This document shows positions 1-6,060 of a stretch of DNA of 18,618 nt, one piece after another. Position 1 is the stretch's first letter. Each line of letters opens with the position of its first letter. A program made the translations under genes and the position numbers. The stretch is from positions 1 to 18,618 of the forward strand of contig CAMPGJ010000007.1 in the NCBI GenBank assembly GCA_946885425.1. The letters run 5' to 3'. This stretch comes from an uncultured bacterium (lineage in GTDB: Bacteria; Patescibacteria; Microgenomatia; Levybacterales; UBA12049). The notes beneath the pieces are model-generated. The model was not told where the DNA came from. It searched no databases and was given only the letters and a program-made list of their open reading frames with translations.

Positions 1-69
1 AATTAATGCTGGCGCAATTGCAATAAAATAATCTACAGTTTTGGCTTTGTCCCAAAACATCCCATAGAG

Positions 70-98
70 TTGATTTATATCCCATAATATGTTACAAT
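70..98 (+). promoter_or_regulatory. Sigma-70 type promoter for the tiny-ORF operon
   Basis: A -35 box TTGATT (70-75) and a -10 box TACAAT (93-98) are separated by exactly 17 nt. The transcription start would be near 105, giving a leader of about 89 nt before the preferred start codon at 194. This differs from most promoters in the window, which lead almost directly into the start codon. The 5' leader also holds an alternative ATG at 128 preceded by an AG-rich stretch. Confidence 0.6.
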
Positions 99-193
99 AG
101 TCATTCTGAAAGAAGAGGATTAAGCAAATGCGCTTTTTTTCTCTTTTGAAGAGATCATTAACATTCACAAACGGATTTGAGTGGAGGCTCATC

Positions 194-406
194 ATGCCGA
201 AGAGCAAGATGTACGACCTGCAGCAGGAGATCATGGCTCTGAAGGAGATCCGTCCGGCCACTGTTTCAGATACAACTCTGAAGAGTGAGGACGATGTCCT
301 GAGTGCACTGTGGGAAATCGACAGGGAGATAGTAGAATGCTACACAGTGTTCGATATCTACCTGGACGAATTCCTGGAAACACAACAGATGGCCAATTCG
401 GCCTAA
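194..406 (+). CDS. Small acidic hypothetical protein (70 aa), strong SD
   Basis: Unrecognised protein, 70 residues from the chosen start. It looks mostly helical and acidic, with an N-terminal stretch rich in Lys and Met, and has no signal peptide, membrane segment or Cys cluster. The start at 194 is preferred over an in-frame ATG at 128 because GGAGG at 183-187 lies 6 nt upstream, the same arrangement as in the next gene, and because GC content and codon choice change at about this point. The 128 start would add 22 residues (beginning MRFFSLLKRS) and has a weaker AGAGG site, so it cannot be excluded. It is the first gene of a two-gene unit, with 31 nt to the next start. Codons such as GTC, CTG, GAC and CTC are much more frequent than in the housekeeping genes downstream. 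Function unknown. Confidence 0.65.
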   Translation: MPKSKMYDLQQEIMALKEIRPATVSDTTLKSEDDVLSALWEIDREIVECYTVFDIYLDEFLETQQMANSA

Positions 407-437
407 CCAAGTAAATGATCTGAGCAGGAGGCTCAAA

Positions 438-779
438 ATGGCACAGAAGGTTAATCTAGCTGAGTCCAGTCTCGAAAGGGCTGAACGACTGGTTGCAGCA
501 GTGCAGCAGCACGTTACAGCTGCCCAGCAGGAGACCAGGGAGGCACACGATGCTTTTCTGAAAGCCAAGAATGGTTTCAGCGAACTCGCCAAGGAGGTCA
601 ATGCGGCCGAGTCGAACGACGAGGCTGCACAGCAGGAAGTCCGTACCGCGTACAGGGCAAAGCTGGAAGCTCGAAACAGGTTCGAAGAGCTCGTCAGCAA
701 AACAAACAAGGTGATGGACAGCCTTTCTGATCTGGAGAAGGAGCTCACAGCCCTTCGCAAGGATGAAGACTCGAGCTGA
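438..779 (+). CDS. Small coiled-coil hypothetical protein (113 aa) with internal repeat
   Basis: Predicted all-helical, Ala/Glu/Gln/Lys-rich protein of 113 residues with heptad-like spacing and no Pro, Cys or Trp, so a coiled coil is likely. Residues 30-55 and 65-90 align without gaps at about half of positions (shared QQE, R, A, L, A, N, F, EL and final N), giving an internal repeat with a 35-residue period, that is five heptads. An SD GGAGG (427-431) sits 6 nt before the ATG, and the nonamer GGAGGCTCA is shared with the preceding gene's SD region. It probably forms an operon with that gene. GC content is visibly higher than in the rest of the window. No enzymatic motif is visible. It could be structural or a partner of the 70-aa protein; the family is not recognised. 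Confidence 0.7.
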   Translation: MAQKVNLAESSLERAERLVAAVQQHVTAAQQETREAHDAFLKAKNGFSELAKEVNAAESNDEAAQQEVRTAYRAKLEARNRFEELVSKTNKVMDSLSDLEKELTALRKDEDSS

Positions 780-813
780 AAACTCCATAACAAATTAATA
801 TTGTGAATTACCC

Positions 814-879
814 GTGAGGGGGTGGCGTCTTTGACGCATTTGCTTAACCGCAAATTATCTAACCATACACCCCCCACAC
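814..879 (+). other. Candidate structured RNA: three-way junction downstream of the tiny-ORF operon
   Basis: Three nested stems can be read by eye. The outer stem pairs 818-824 (GGGGGTG) with 868-874 (CACCCCC) and continues past a small bulge with 814-816 against 877-879. Inside it, GCGTC (825-829) pairs with GACGC (833-837) around a TTT loop, and ATTTGC (838-843) pairs with GCAAAT (850-855) around a six-base loop. Stems abut without linkers at 824/825 and 837/838. A further small hairpin, CTAAC/GTTAG (879-891), follows. It lies 34 nt after the coiled-coil gene's stop, so it could be a structured 3' end, terminator or separate RNA. There is no clear U-tract. No known family was recognised. 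Confidence 0.45.
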
Positions 880-901
880 TAACTTCGTTAGAACCTGCCT
901 C

Positions 902-917
902 TGCCTGCCGGCAGGCA
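902..917. repeat. 16-bp perfect palindrome TGCCTGCCGGCAGGCA
   Basis: The sequence is its own reverse complement over 16 bases. GC-rich palindromes of this kind are, from memory, common intergenic repeats in CPR genomes. It lies in the 322-nt gap between the tiny-ORF operon and rpsF, well upstream of the rpsF promoter, so it may mark transcript ends or be a dispersed repeat. Confidence 0.6.
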
Positions 918-977
918 TGTAACCCAATACTACCAATAACTCAATAAACAAATAATCAAAATCTTTTCGTGGACTAA

Positions 978-1033
978 ATCCCCCAGCCCCCTTTCAGTAA
1001 AGAGGGTGACTCATGTACTTTCTCCAGCCCCCT
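978..1033. repeat. CCAGCCCCCT direct repeat with small hairpin
   Basis: The decamer CCAGCCCCCT occurs at 983-992 and again at 1024-1033. The first copy continues into an imperfect hairpin, CCCTTT pairing with AAAG(A)GGG over 989-1006. This resembles degenerate intergenic repeats rather than coding sequence. No gene is seen in 780-1101; that gap holds this repeat, the palindrome, the three-way junction candidate and the rpsF promoter. Confidence 0.4.
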
Positions 1034-1064
1034 ATAACAATTATTTAGTTTATACTTTTGCCTC

Positions 1065-1094
1065 TTGAGTTCAAACTTGGGCATGTGGTAAAAT
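1065..1094 (+). promoter_or_regulatory. Promoter of rpsF, leaderless arrangement
   Basis: TTGAGT (1065-1070) and TAAAAT (1089-1094) are 18 nt apart. The rpsF ATG at 1102 begins 7 nt after the -10 box, where transcription itself should start. The mRNA would therefore have no 5' leader and no SD. Confidence 0.55.
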
Positions 1095-1101
1095 AGCATT
1101 C

Positions 1102-1404
1102 ATGCGTAAATATGAATTCGCCTTTGTTCTTCGAACCTCTGTGAAGGAAGCTGATGCAAAAAAGCTTTTTGAAACGATGAAAGGTTGGTTGGGCGAGGAT
1201 GTAAAAGTTGCTAAAGAAAATGATTGGGGACAGAAGCCTCTTGCTTATGCAATCAAAAAAGAGAAAGCCGGACACTACTATATGTGGGAGATGGAAACTG
1301 AAGCAGACAAAGCCGGTGATGAGAGAAGTGTTCCAAAAGGATTTGAAACAAATGTATTGAGAAGTGATGGGGTACTTCGTCATCTAGTATTGAGGACGAA
1401 GTAG
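1102..1404 (+). CDS. rpsF: Ribosomal protein bS6
   Basis: Small-subunit ribosomal protein S6, which binds with S18 in the 30S platform. The 100-residue sequence has the S6 pattern: an N-terminal beta strand (MRKYEFAFVLR), a helix (VKEADAKKLFETMKGWL), the central hallmark WGQKPLAYAIKKEKAGHYYMW, where bS6 usually has G-x-R-x-L-A-Y-x-I, and the terminal VLRHLVLR strand. Its length is typical and it lacks a long acidic tail. It is first in the classic rpsF-ssb-rpsR order, which supports the call. The start is taken at 1102 because the -10 box lies 7 nt upstream; there is no SD. Confidence 0.95.
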   Translation: MRKYEFAFVLRTSVKEADAKKLFETMKGWLGEDVKVAKENDWGQKPLAYAIKKEKAGHYYMWEMETEADKAGDERSVPKGFETNVLRSDGVLRHLVLRTK

Positions 1405-1501
1405 CCATGCGAATTGCTACGAATTAGAACGAATTTAATTCGAATATTTGTAGATTTGTAGCGAAATTTGTATAACAATTTGTAGAAATTAGCATTGACA
1501 T
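1405..1501 (+). repeat. AT-rich repeat-filled spacer between rpsF and ssb, with a 17-bp element
   Basis: The spacer is built of degenerate copies of TTTGTAG and (A)GAATT motifs. Its end holds AATTTGTAGAAATTAGC (1477-1493), 8 nt before the ssb ATG. The identical 17-mer recurs at 1986-2002, 10 nt before the rpsR ATG. Neither start has an SD. The shared element may help ribosome loading or simply be a dispersed repeat. Confidence 0.5.
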
Positions 1502-1981
1502 ATGGCTAGGAGCTTAAATAGAGTACAGTTAATTGGGAATTTGACACGTGATCCTGAATTGCGGTACACACCAAATGGGAATGCAGTTGTTACTTTTAGT
1601 TTAGCGACCAACAGGTCATGGACAACTGATTCAGGTGAAAAAAGAGAAGAAGTTGATTTTCATCGCATTGTTGCATGGAATAAGCTGGCTGAACTTTGTA
1701 GCCAATTTTTGACAAAGGGAAGAAAAGTATATGTTGAGGGAAGACTGTCAACCAGGAATTGGACGGCTCAAGACGGTTCTCAGAAATCAACAACAGAGGT
1801 CATCATTGATGACATGATTTTGCTCGATAGCAAAGGCGGAGCACAGGCGAGCCATGGAGAAGAACCTCCATTGCCTGAAGAGCCGGTAGCTAAGGCAAAA
1901 AAGCCTGCAAAGGCGGAGGAAGAGGTTCCTCCAACAAACGTTAAGGAAGAAGAAGTATTACCGGAAGACATTCCTTTTTAA
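1502..1981 (+). CDS. ssb: Single-stranded DNA-binding protein
   Basis: SSB coats single-stranded DNA during replication, repair and recombination. The OB-fold occupies roughly residues 1-112, starting SLNRVQLIGNLTRDPELRYTP and containing VVTFSLATNR, EVDFHRIVAWNKLAELC and the RKVYVEGRLSTRNW strand, all diagnostic of bacterial SSB. A flexible Pro/Glu/Lys-rich linker follows, ending in the acidic tip PEDIPF that recruits partner proteins. At 159 residues the length is ordinary. It sits between rpsF and rpsR, the standard arrangement, and is probably cotranscribed with rpsF. The start codon follows the 17-bp AT-rich element with no SD. Confidence 0.97.
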   Translation: MARSLNRVQLIGNLTRDPELRYTPNGNAVVTFSLATNRSWTTDSGEKREEVDFHRIVAWNKLAELCSQFLTKGRKVYVEGRLSTRNWTAQDGSQKSTTEVIIDDMILLDSKGGAQASHGEEPPLPEEPVAKAKKPAKAEEEVPPTNVKEEEVLPEDIPF

Positions 1982-2012
1982 GGATAATTTGTAGAAATTA
2001 GCTTTTAAAAAT

Positions 2013-2261
2013 ATGGCAGATAAAAAACAAAAAAGACAAAAAAGAAAGATATTAGTTCCAAAGGACTGTCTTTTCTGTAAAGAAAAGAAGACACCTTGGT
2101 ATTCTGACGTGGCATCACTTCAAAAGTTCACTACTGAAAGAGGTAAGATGTTAGGAAGAACAAGAAGCGGACTTTGTGCTAAGCATCAGAGAAGATTGAC
2201 CAGCGCTATTAAGCATGCAAGATTGCTGGCATTATTGCCTTTTGTTGGCGGCAGAGATTAA
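2013..2261 (+). CDS. rpsR: Ribosomal protein bS18, zinc-binding form
   Basis: Small-subunit protein S18, the partner of S6. The 82-residue sequence has a basic N terminus, the CLFCKEKK motif and the family signature [19 protein letters not shown] followed by [13 protein letters not shown]. Cys19, Cys22, Cys55 and His58 form a likely zinc site; many bacterial S18 proteins have lost these ligands, so this is the metal-binding type. It follows ssb by 31 nt, after the second copy of the 17-bp element AATTTGTAGAAATTAGC, again without an SD. No convincing terminator hairpin was seen after its stop. Confidence 0.96.
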   Translation: MADKKQKRQKRKILVPKDCLFCKEKKTPWYSDVASLQKFTTERGKMLGRTRSGLCAKHQRRLTSAIKHARLLALLPFVGGRD

Positions 2262-2303
2262 TACCCCGAACTACAATTAAATTTGTAATAAATCCTTCAG
2301 AAC

Positions 2304-2333
2304 TTGTAAACTCCTGAGAAGATGCGTTATTAT
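2304..2333 (+). promoter_or_regulatory. Promoter for the barrel-sandwich gene, leaderless arrangement
   Basis: TTGTAA (2304-2309) and TATTAT (2328-2333) are separated by 18 nt, and the ATG at 2341 follows the -10 box by 7 nt. This places the start codon at the expected transcription start. Confidence 0.5.
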
Positions 2334-2340
2334 AGATGGT

Positions 2341-3201
2341 ATGGATTTGCATACAGTTCCACTTAAAAGCAATTTTTCCCCATTAGTTAAAGTAGGTGAT
2401 TCAGTTTTTGTTGATCAGCCTATTGCTCAAGAAAAATCTGATAAGGAGCAAATAGTTAATATTCCACAGCAATTAAACATATCCCTTAAAAAGGTGAAAA
2501 ATGTTTTGAAAAAAAATCCTGGAGATCCTATTAATAAAGGTGATGTTATCGCGGAGAAAAAAGGTCTTTTGGGTTTTGATAATGCAGCAATAATCAGTAA
2601 TGTTGAGGGGATTGTATTCCGTTATGAACGAAGTACGGGCAATCTCATAATAAGGGTAGGGGGAGATCCAATTGCTTCTGAAAATGTAATTTCTCCTGTT
2701 GCTGGCACTATTGCTTTGTGCGATAATAATAAAATTGTTATCCGGGTTGAGACTAAGGAAGTAGAGGCCGAGTCAGATTCGGGTGGAAATGAAAGTTTAG
2801 AGGTTGCAACTTCAAACGTTGCCGAGAATGAAGAGGTTGAGGTCATTTCGGTTGGTCCGGTCAAGAGAAAGACTGCTCCAACTGTCGGGATAGGCGAAAA
2901 CGGGGAAGGAGAACTTTTTGTTCTTGAAGGGTCTTTATATGACTTGACTGGGGAGGCGACAGGGAAGATAGTGTTGGGAAAGACATTTACCAGAGAGATT
3001 TTAATGAAGGGGATTGGAATAGGTGTAGTTGGATTTATAGGAGGAGAGATCAATAAAGAAGATTTAGATTTTTTCGAACACAAAAAATCCCAAACCCCAA
3101 TCATACAGGTAGACGACGATACGGTAGAGAGATTAGCACACTGGAAGGGTAGGAAGATGATGTTGAATGGGGAAGAGAAGATGATTAGTTTAGTTTTGTA
3201 A
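2341..3201 (+). CDS. Hypothetical protein with barrel-sandwich-hybrid-like segments
   Basis: Function not recognised; 286 residues, no signal peptide and no clear membrane helix. Residues about 8-30 (FSPLVKVGDSVFVDQPIA) and 60-75 (PGDPINKGDVIAEK) have the 'P-x-V/I-x-x-G-D-x-V/I-x-x-G-x-x-I-A' pattern seen in biotinyl/lipoyl-type barrel-sandwich hybrids, including those inside RNA polymerase beta-prime and RnfC. A third strand pair (ENVISPVAGTIALCDNNKIVIRVE) looks similar. There is no biotin or lipoate attachment Lys motif. A charged Glu/Val/Ser linker (about 140-175) leads to a C-terminal domain beginning APTVGIGENG that contains a Gly/Val/Ile-rich GIGIGVVGFIGG stretch. It is transcribed from its own leaderless promoter ahead of envelope-protease genes. 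It might be a scaffold or adaptor, but that is a guess. Confidence 0.75.
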   Translation: MDLHTVPLKSNFSPLVKVGDSVFVDQPIAQEKSDKEQIVNIPQQLNISLKKVKNVLKKNPGDPINKGDVIAEKKGLLGFDNAAIISNVEGIVFRYERSTGNLIIRVGGDPIASENVISPVAGTIALCDNNKIVIRVETKEVEAESDSGGNESLEVATSNVAENEEVEVISVGPVKRKTAPTVGIGENGEGELFVLEGSLYDLTGEATGKIVLGKTFTREILMKGIGIGVVGFIGGEINKEDLDFFEHKKSQTPIIQVDDDTVERLAHWKGRKMMLNGEEKMISLVL

Positions 3202-3332
3202 ATTCGAAATCCGAAGCACGAAATCCGAAACAATATCAAAATACAAATTTCAAAGAATCTAAACGTTTTGTATTTATTATTTTGGTCATTTGAATTTGTT
3301 TCGTATTTCGATATTCGATATTCGGATTTTTA
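3202..3332. repeat. MITE-like inverted-repeat element (about 130 bp)
   Basis: The left end (3202-3233) contains CGAAATCCGAAGCACGAAAT followed by CCGAAAC. The right end (3298-3332) contains GTTTCGTATTTCGATATTCG and TTCGGATTT, the approximate reverse complement of the left. The whole element could fold into one long imperfect hairpin. Similar sequences occur, from memory, in many uncultivated-bacteria genomes. It separates the barrel-sandwich gene from the S41 protease and ends 5 nt before the protease ATG. No transposase is nearby. Confidence 0.6.
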
Positions 3333-3337
3333 AATTT

Positions 3338-4621
3338 ATGTTTAGTCCAAAGAAATTGCGTTATATTTTAATAGTTCTGGTAGCCGGGTTGCTCGGTTAC
3401 TACATCGGTGTTAATAAAATCGAGCTCGATTGGAATAATTTTCAGCCAAGTGTCGAGATAACCAGCAAAGAGCCTCCAGCATCAGTCATGCATGGAGATT
3501 TTAGTATGTTCTGGACTGTGCTTGAGAAGATCCAGACGACTTATTACGACAAGAGTGCTATAGATCAGCAGAAAATTATTAATGGAGCTATTGCCGGTAT
3601 GGTAAATAGCTTGGATGATCCATACACGATGTATCTTCCTCCAAAGCAAAATGATAATTTCAAACAGGGATTGGCAGGAAAATTTGAAGGAATAGGTGCT
3701 GAGCTGGCTATGAAAGAAAAAGATATTGTGGTTGTGGCTCCTCTTGATGGCAGTCCTGCAAAACGAGCAGGAGTAAAGGCGGGGGATATCATTCTTAAGG
3801 TCTATGATGAAAATATCAGTGGCTGGTCACTTACTCAGGTCGTTGATAAAATTCGGGGACCCAAAGGAACAGAGGTTTCTATTACACTCCTACATAAATC
3901 GGAAGAAAAGCCTACAACTGTCAAAATCGTACGTGACACGATTACTGTTAAAAGTTTAACTTCGTGGACAAAGAAAGTTAAAGATGTTGAAGGAATTAAT
4001 CAGAAAGCCCCTGAAATTAAAGCTATTGCAGATGAAAAGGTCGTTTATGTCAGGCTTTCTCAATTCGGTGATAGTACGAATGATGAATGGCTTGCTCTTT
4101 CAAATAGCATAGATAGGGAACTGAAAGCAGACAAGAATATTAAAGGAGTTGTATTTGATTTGCGAAATAATCCTGGAGGATATCTGGGTGACGCTGTCAA
4201 AATTGTATCAGAGTTTGTGAAGTCCGGTACTGCTGTTATGCAGGAAGATAGAGAGAAAGAACGAACCAGTTATCCTGTTACCGGTAAAGGGCTGTTAACT
4301 GATGTACCATTGGTTGTACTTATTAATGGCGGGTCTGCATCGGCAAGTGAGATTGTCTCCGGAGCCCTCAGAGATCACGGGCGTGCTAAATTGATAGGCG
4401 AGAAATCTTTTGGAAAGGGTACGATTCAGCAAGCAGAGGACTTGGGTGGGGGAGCAGGTGTACACGTCACTATCGCGAAATGGCTGACGCCAAACGCTAT
4501 CTGGGTACACAAGCAAGGTCTCGAGCCGGATGTTAAAGTTGATTTTGATAAGAAAGATCCAAGTCACGATGTACAGCTAGAGAAAGCCATCCAAACCCTT
4601 CTTAATCCTGTAGAGAATTAG
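3338..4621 (+). CDS. ctpA: S41 family carboxy-terminal processing protease
   Basis: Membrane-anchored serine protease of the CtpA/Tsp group, which trims or degrades extracytoplasmic proteins from their C termini. In 427 residues it shows an N-terminal signal-anchor (about 8-25, LRYILIVLVAGLLGYYIGV), a helical pre-domain, a PDZ domain (about 106-190, with GIGAELAM, GSPAKRAGVKAGDIIL) and the S41 catalytic domain. The family Ser/Lys dyad is Ser335 in GGSASASEI and Lys360 in SFGKGTIQ, 25 residues apart as in E. coli Tsp; Asp346 matches the conserved Asp. The ATG at 3338 is chosen because an upstream TTG at 3290 lies inside the inverted-repeat element and would put polar sequence before the membrane anchor. 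It is followed by an HtrA protease and a SurA-like protein. The gene symbol follows family membership. Confidence 0.92.
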   Translation: MFSPKKLRYILIVLVAGLLGYYIGVNKIELDWNNFQPSVEITSKEPPASVMHGDFSMFWTVLEKIQTTYYDKSAIDQQKIINGAIAGMVNSLDDPYTMYLPPKQNDNFKQGLAGKFEGIGAELAMKEKDIVVVAPLDGSPAKRAGVKAGDIILKVYDENISGWSLTQVVDKIRGPKGTEVSITLLHKSEEKPTTVKIVRDTITVKSLTSWTKKVKDVEGINQKAPEIKAIADEKVVYVRLSQFGDSTNDEWLALSNSIDRELKADKNIKGVVFDLRNNPGGYLGDAVKIVSEFVKSGTAVMQEDREKERTSYPVTGKGLLTDVPLVVLINGGSASASEIVSGALRDHGRAKLIGEKSFGKGTIQQAEDLGGGAGVHVTIAKWLTPNAIWVHKQGLEPDVKVDFDKKDPSHDVQLEKAIQTLLNPVEN

Positions 4622-4760
4622 GAGTATCCCCAATTTTAACCCTCTTGCCAAATTTGTAGGTTTTGTTTAAAATTTTATTTGTATTTCATTTTTTCATCCT
4701 GGGATTGCGGATATGGGTAAAGACATGAAATTCCTTACTTCTTTCTCTCCGTCTCAGATG

Positions 4761-4766
4761 TATAGT
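4761..4766 (+). promoter_or_regulatory. Possible -10 box upstream of htrA-like gene
   Basis: TATAGT (4761-4766) ends 8 nt before the ATG at 4775, matching the leaderless layout of neighbours. No good -35 is seen; TTACTT at 4735-4740 is the nearest weak match with a long spacer. The rest of the 153-nt gap (4622-4774) shows nothing else recognisable. Confidence 0.35.
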
Positions 4767-4774
4767 TTTCATTT

Positions 4775-5920
4775 ATGAGGAAGCTTATTCTTTTGATTAT
4801 CGTTCTTAGTGGCCTTTTTATACTAGCAACATCTGTGCAGAAGTACCTTCCACAAGAGGAGGAAAATGAAAAATTGCCGCAAACTGAAGAACGTGTGAAG
4901 GTTGTCACAGAAGAATCAGTAACTATTGCTATTGTAAAGAAGGCTGGGCCGGCTACTGTTACTATTGCTGAAGAAATTCCTCAAGCTGTTTCGCGTCAAT
5001 ACAGTTTTGGACCATTTTCAATATTTGGCGTGCCTGTACCTGAAGAAGAAGAGAGACCAGCCCCTGCGGAACCGCAAGATATTGGATCAGGGTTTATTAT
5101 CTCCAAAGATGGAATTATTGTCACAAATAAGCATGTAGTTTCCAATCCAGAAGGGAAATTTTTTGTTATAACAGGCAAGGAGAAGAAATATGCCGTGCAA
5201 AAGGTATATAGAGATCCACTTAACGATGTTGCCCTTCTCAAAATTGATCCGGCAGGGGAGAATCTAACGACAGTTACATTGGGTGATTCATCACGGTTGG
5301 AAGTAGGGCAATATGTAGTTGCTATCGGTACTGCACTCGGTGAATTTAGGAACACGATTACCACAGGGGTTGTCTCAGGGCTTGGGAGAGGAATAACTGC
5401 AGGAAGTTCCTATGAAGGGTCAGTAGAAAGGTTGGATAATGTTATCCAGACCGATGCTGCTATTAATCCTGGTAATAGTGGTGGCCCTCTTCTTAATTCC
5501 TCAGGACAGGTAATTGGAGTAAATACAGCGGTTTCACGGAGTGGACAGAATATTGGTTTTGCTATTCCCATAAATGTTATTAAAGATTCAATTACTAATT
5601 TCAATTCTACAGGTAAGTTTGATAGACCCTATTTGGGTGTAGTATATAAAATGATTTCTAAAGATCTTGCCATTTTGAATGAAATACCTGAGGGTGCATA
5701 TGTGCAAGAGGTTATCGAGGGTTCTCCTGCCTATAAAGCTGGTATTCAGGCGGGTGATATTATTACCAAAGTGGACAGTAAGAGGATAGACAACAAGACA
5801 CAAGTAGCAGCTATTCTTGGTAAGAAAAAAGTGGGTGATACAGTAATAATAGAAATATTCCGTGATGGGAAGACAATGAAGAAAAGCGTAGTGTTAGAAA
5901 ACGCAACAGAACAGCAGTAG
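4775..5920 (+). CDS. HtrA/DegP-like S1C serine protease with PDZ domain
   Basis: Trypsin-fold protease of the HtrA/DegP/DegS group, acting on misfolded proteins outside the cytoplasm. Of 381 residues, 3-20 form a hydrophobic membrane anchor, followed by an acidic Glu/Pro-rich linker. The protease domain has the complete triad: His120 (VTNKHVVSN), Asp151 (DPLNDVALLKI) and Ser235 (NPGNSGGPLLN). One PDZ domain follows (about 280-375, with YLGVVY, GAYVQEVIEGSPAYKAGIQAGDIITKV). A single PDZ resembles DegS or Gram-positive HtrA rather than two-PDZ DegP. It follows the CtpA-type protease by 153 nt and has a possible own -10 box. Nothing appears missing, so it should be active. Confidence 0.95.
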   Translation: MRKLILLIIVLSGLFILATSVQKYLPQEEENEKLPQTEERVKVVTEESVTIAIVKKAGPATVTIAEEIPQAVSRQYSFGPFSIFGVPVPEEEERPAPAEPQDIGSGFIISKDGIIVTNKHVVSNPEGKFFVITGKEKKYAVQKVYRDPLNDVALLKIDPAGENLTTVTLGDSSRLEVGQYVVAIGTALGEFRNTITTGVVSGLGRGITAGSSYEGSVERLDNVIQTDAAINPGNSGGPLLNSSGQVIGVNTAVSRSGQNIGFAIPINVIKDSITNFNSTGKFDRPYLGVVYKMISKDLAILNEIPEGAYVQEVIEGSPAYKAGIQAGDIITKVDSKRIDNKTQVAAILGKKKVGDTVIIEIFRDGKTMKKSVVLENATEQQ

Positions 5921-5939
5921 TCCATTTTTTACTTTGCTT

Positions 5940-5997
5940 TGATACTCCTGATACTTTGGTGCCCTTGATACTCTTCTTATTTTGATACAGTTGATAC
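5940..5997 (+). repeat. Five TGATAC hexamers with symmetric spacing
   Basis: TGATAC occurs at 5940, 5949, 5966, 5983 and 5992, so start-to-start distances are 9, 17, 17 and 9 nt. All copies are on the same strand. The array lies between the HtrA gene and the promoter of the SurA-like gene, ending 27 nt before the -35 box. It could be a binding-site array or a decayed tandem repeat. Confidence 0.5.
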
Positions 5998-6024
5998 CCA
6001 TTTCAAAATATATAAAAATACCTC

Positions 6025-6054
6025 TTGCAATATAGAACCGGTTCTGTTTATAAT
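6025..6054 (+). promoter_or_regulatory. Strong leaderless promoter of the SurA-like gene
   Basis: TTGCAA (6025-6030) and a perfect TATAAT (6049-6054) are 18 nt apart, with the ATG at 6061, 6 nt after the -10 box. This settles the gene start at 6061: an in-frame TTG at 6025 is the -35 box itself. A small palindrome, ACCGGT (6037-6042), sits in the spacer. Confidence 0.65.
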
Positions 6055-6060
6055 ACATTC

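Noticed and set aside
266..877. 203-residue open frame on the minus strand across the two tiny genes
   Set aside because: It is antisense to two ORFs with strong SDs, is rich in Ser/Leu/Cys as expected for a GC-rich shadow frame, has no SD or promoter, and spans the structured region.
3290..3337. Upstream TTG start for the S41 protease
   Set aside because: It lies inside the inverted-repeat element and would add 16 residues before a normal signal-anchor; the ATG at 3338 fits better.
5940..5997. CRISPR array
   Set aside because: Units are only six bases with 3-11 nt between them; there are no 24-37 nt repeats, unique spacers or cas genes.
6025..6060. Upstream TTG start for the SurA-like gene
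   Set aside because: This TTG is the -35 box of a TTGCAA-18-TATAAT promoter; transcription should begin at about 6061, the ATG.
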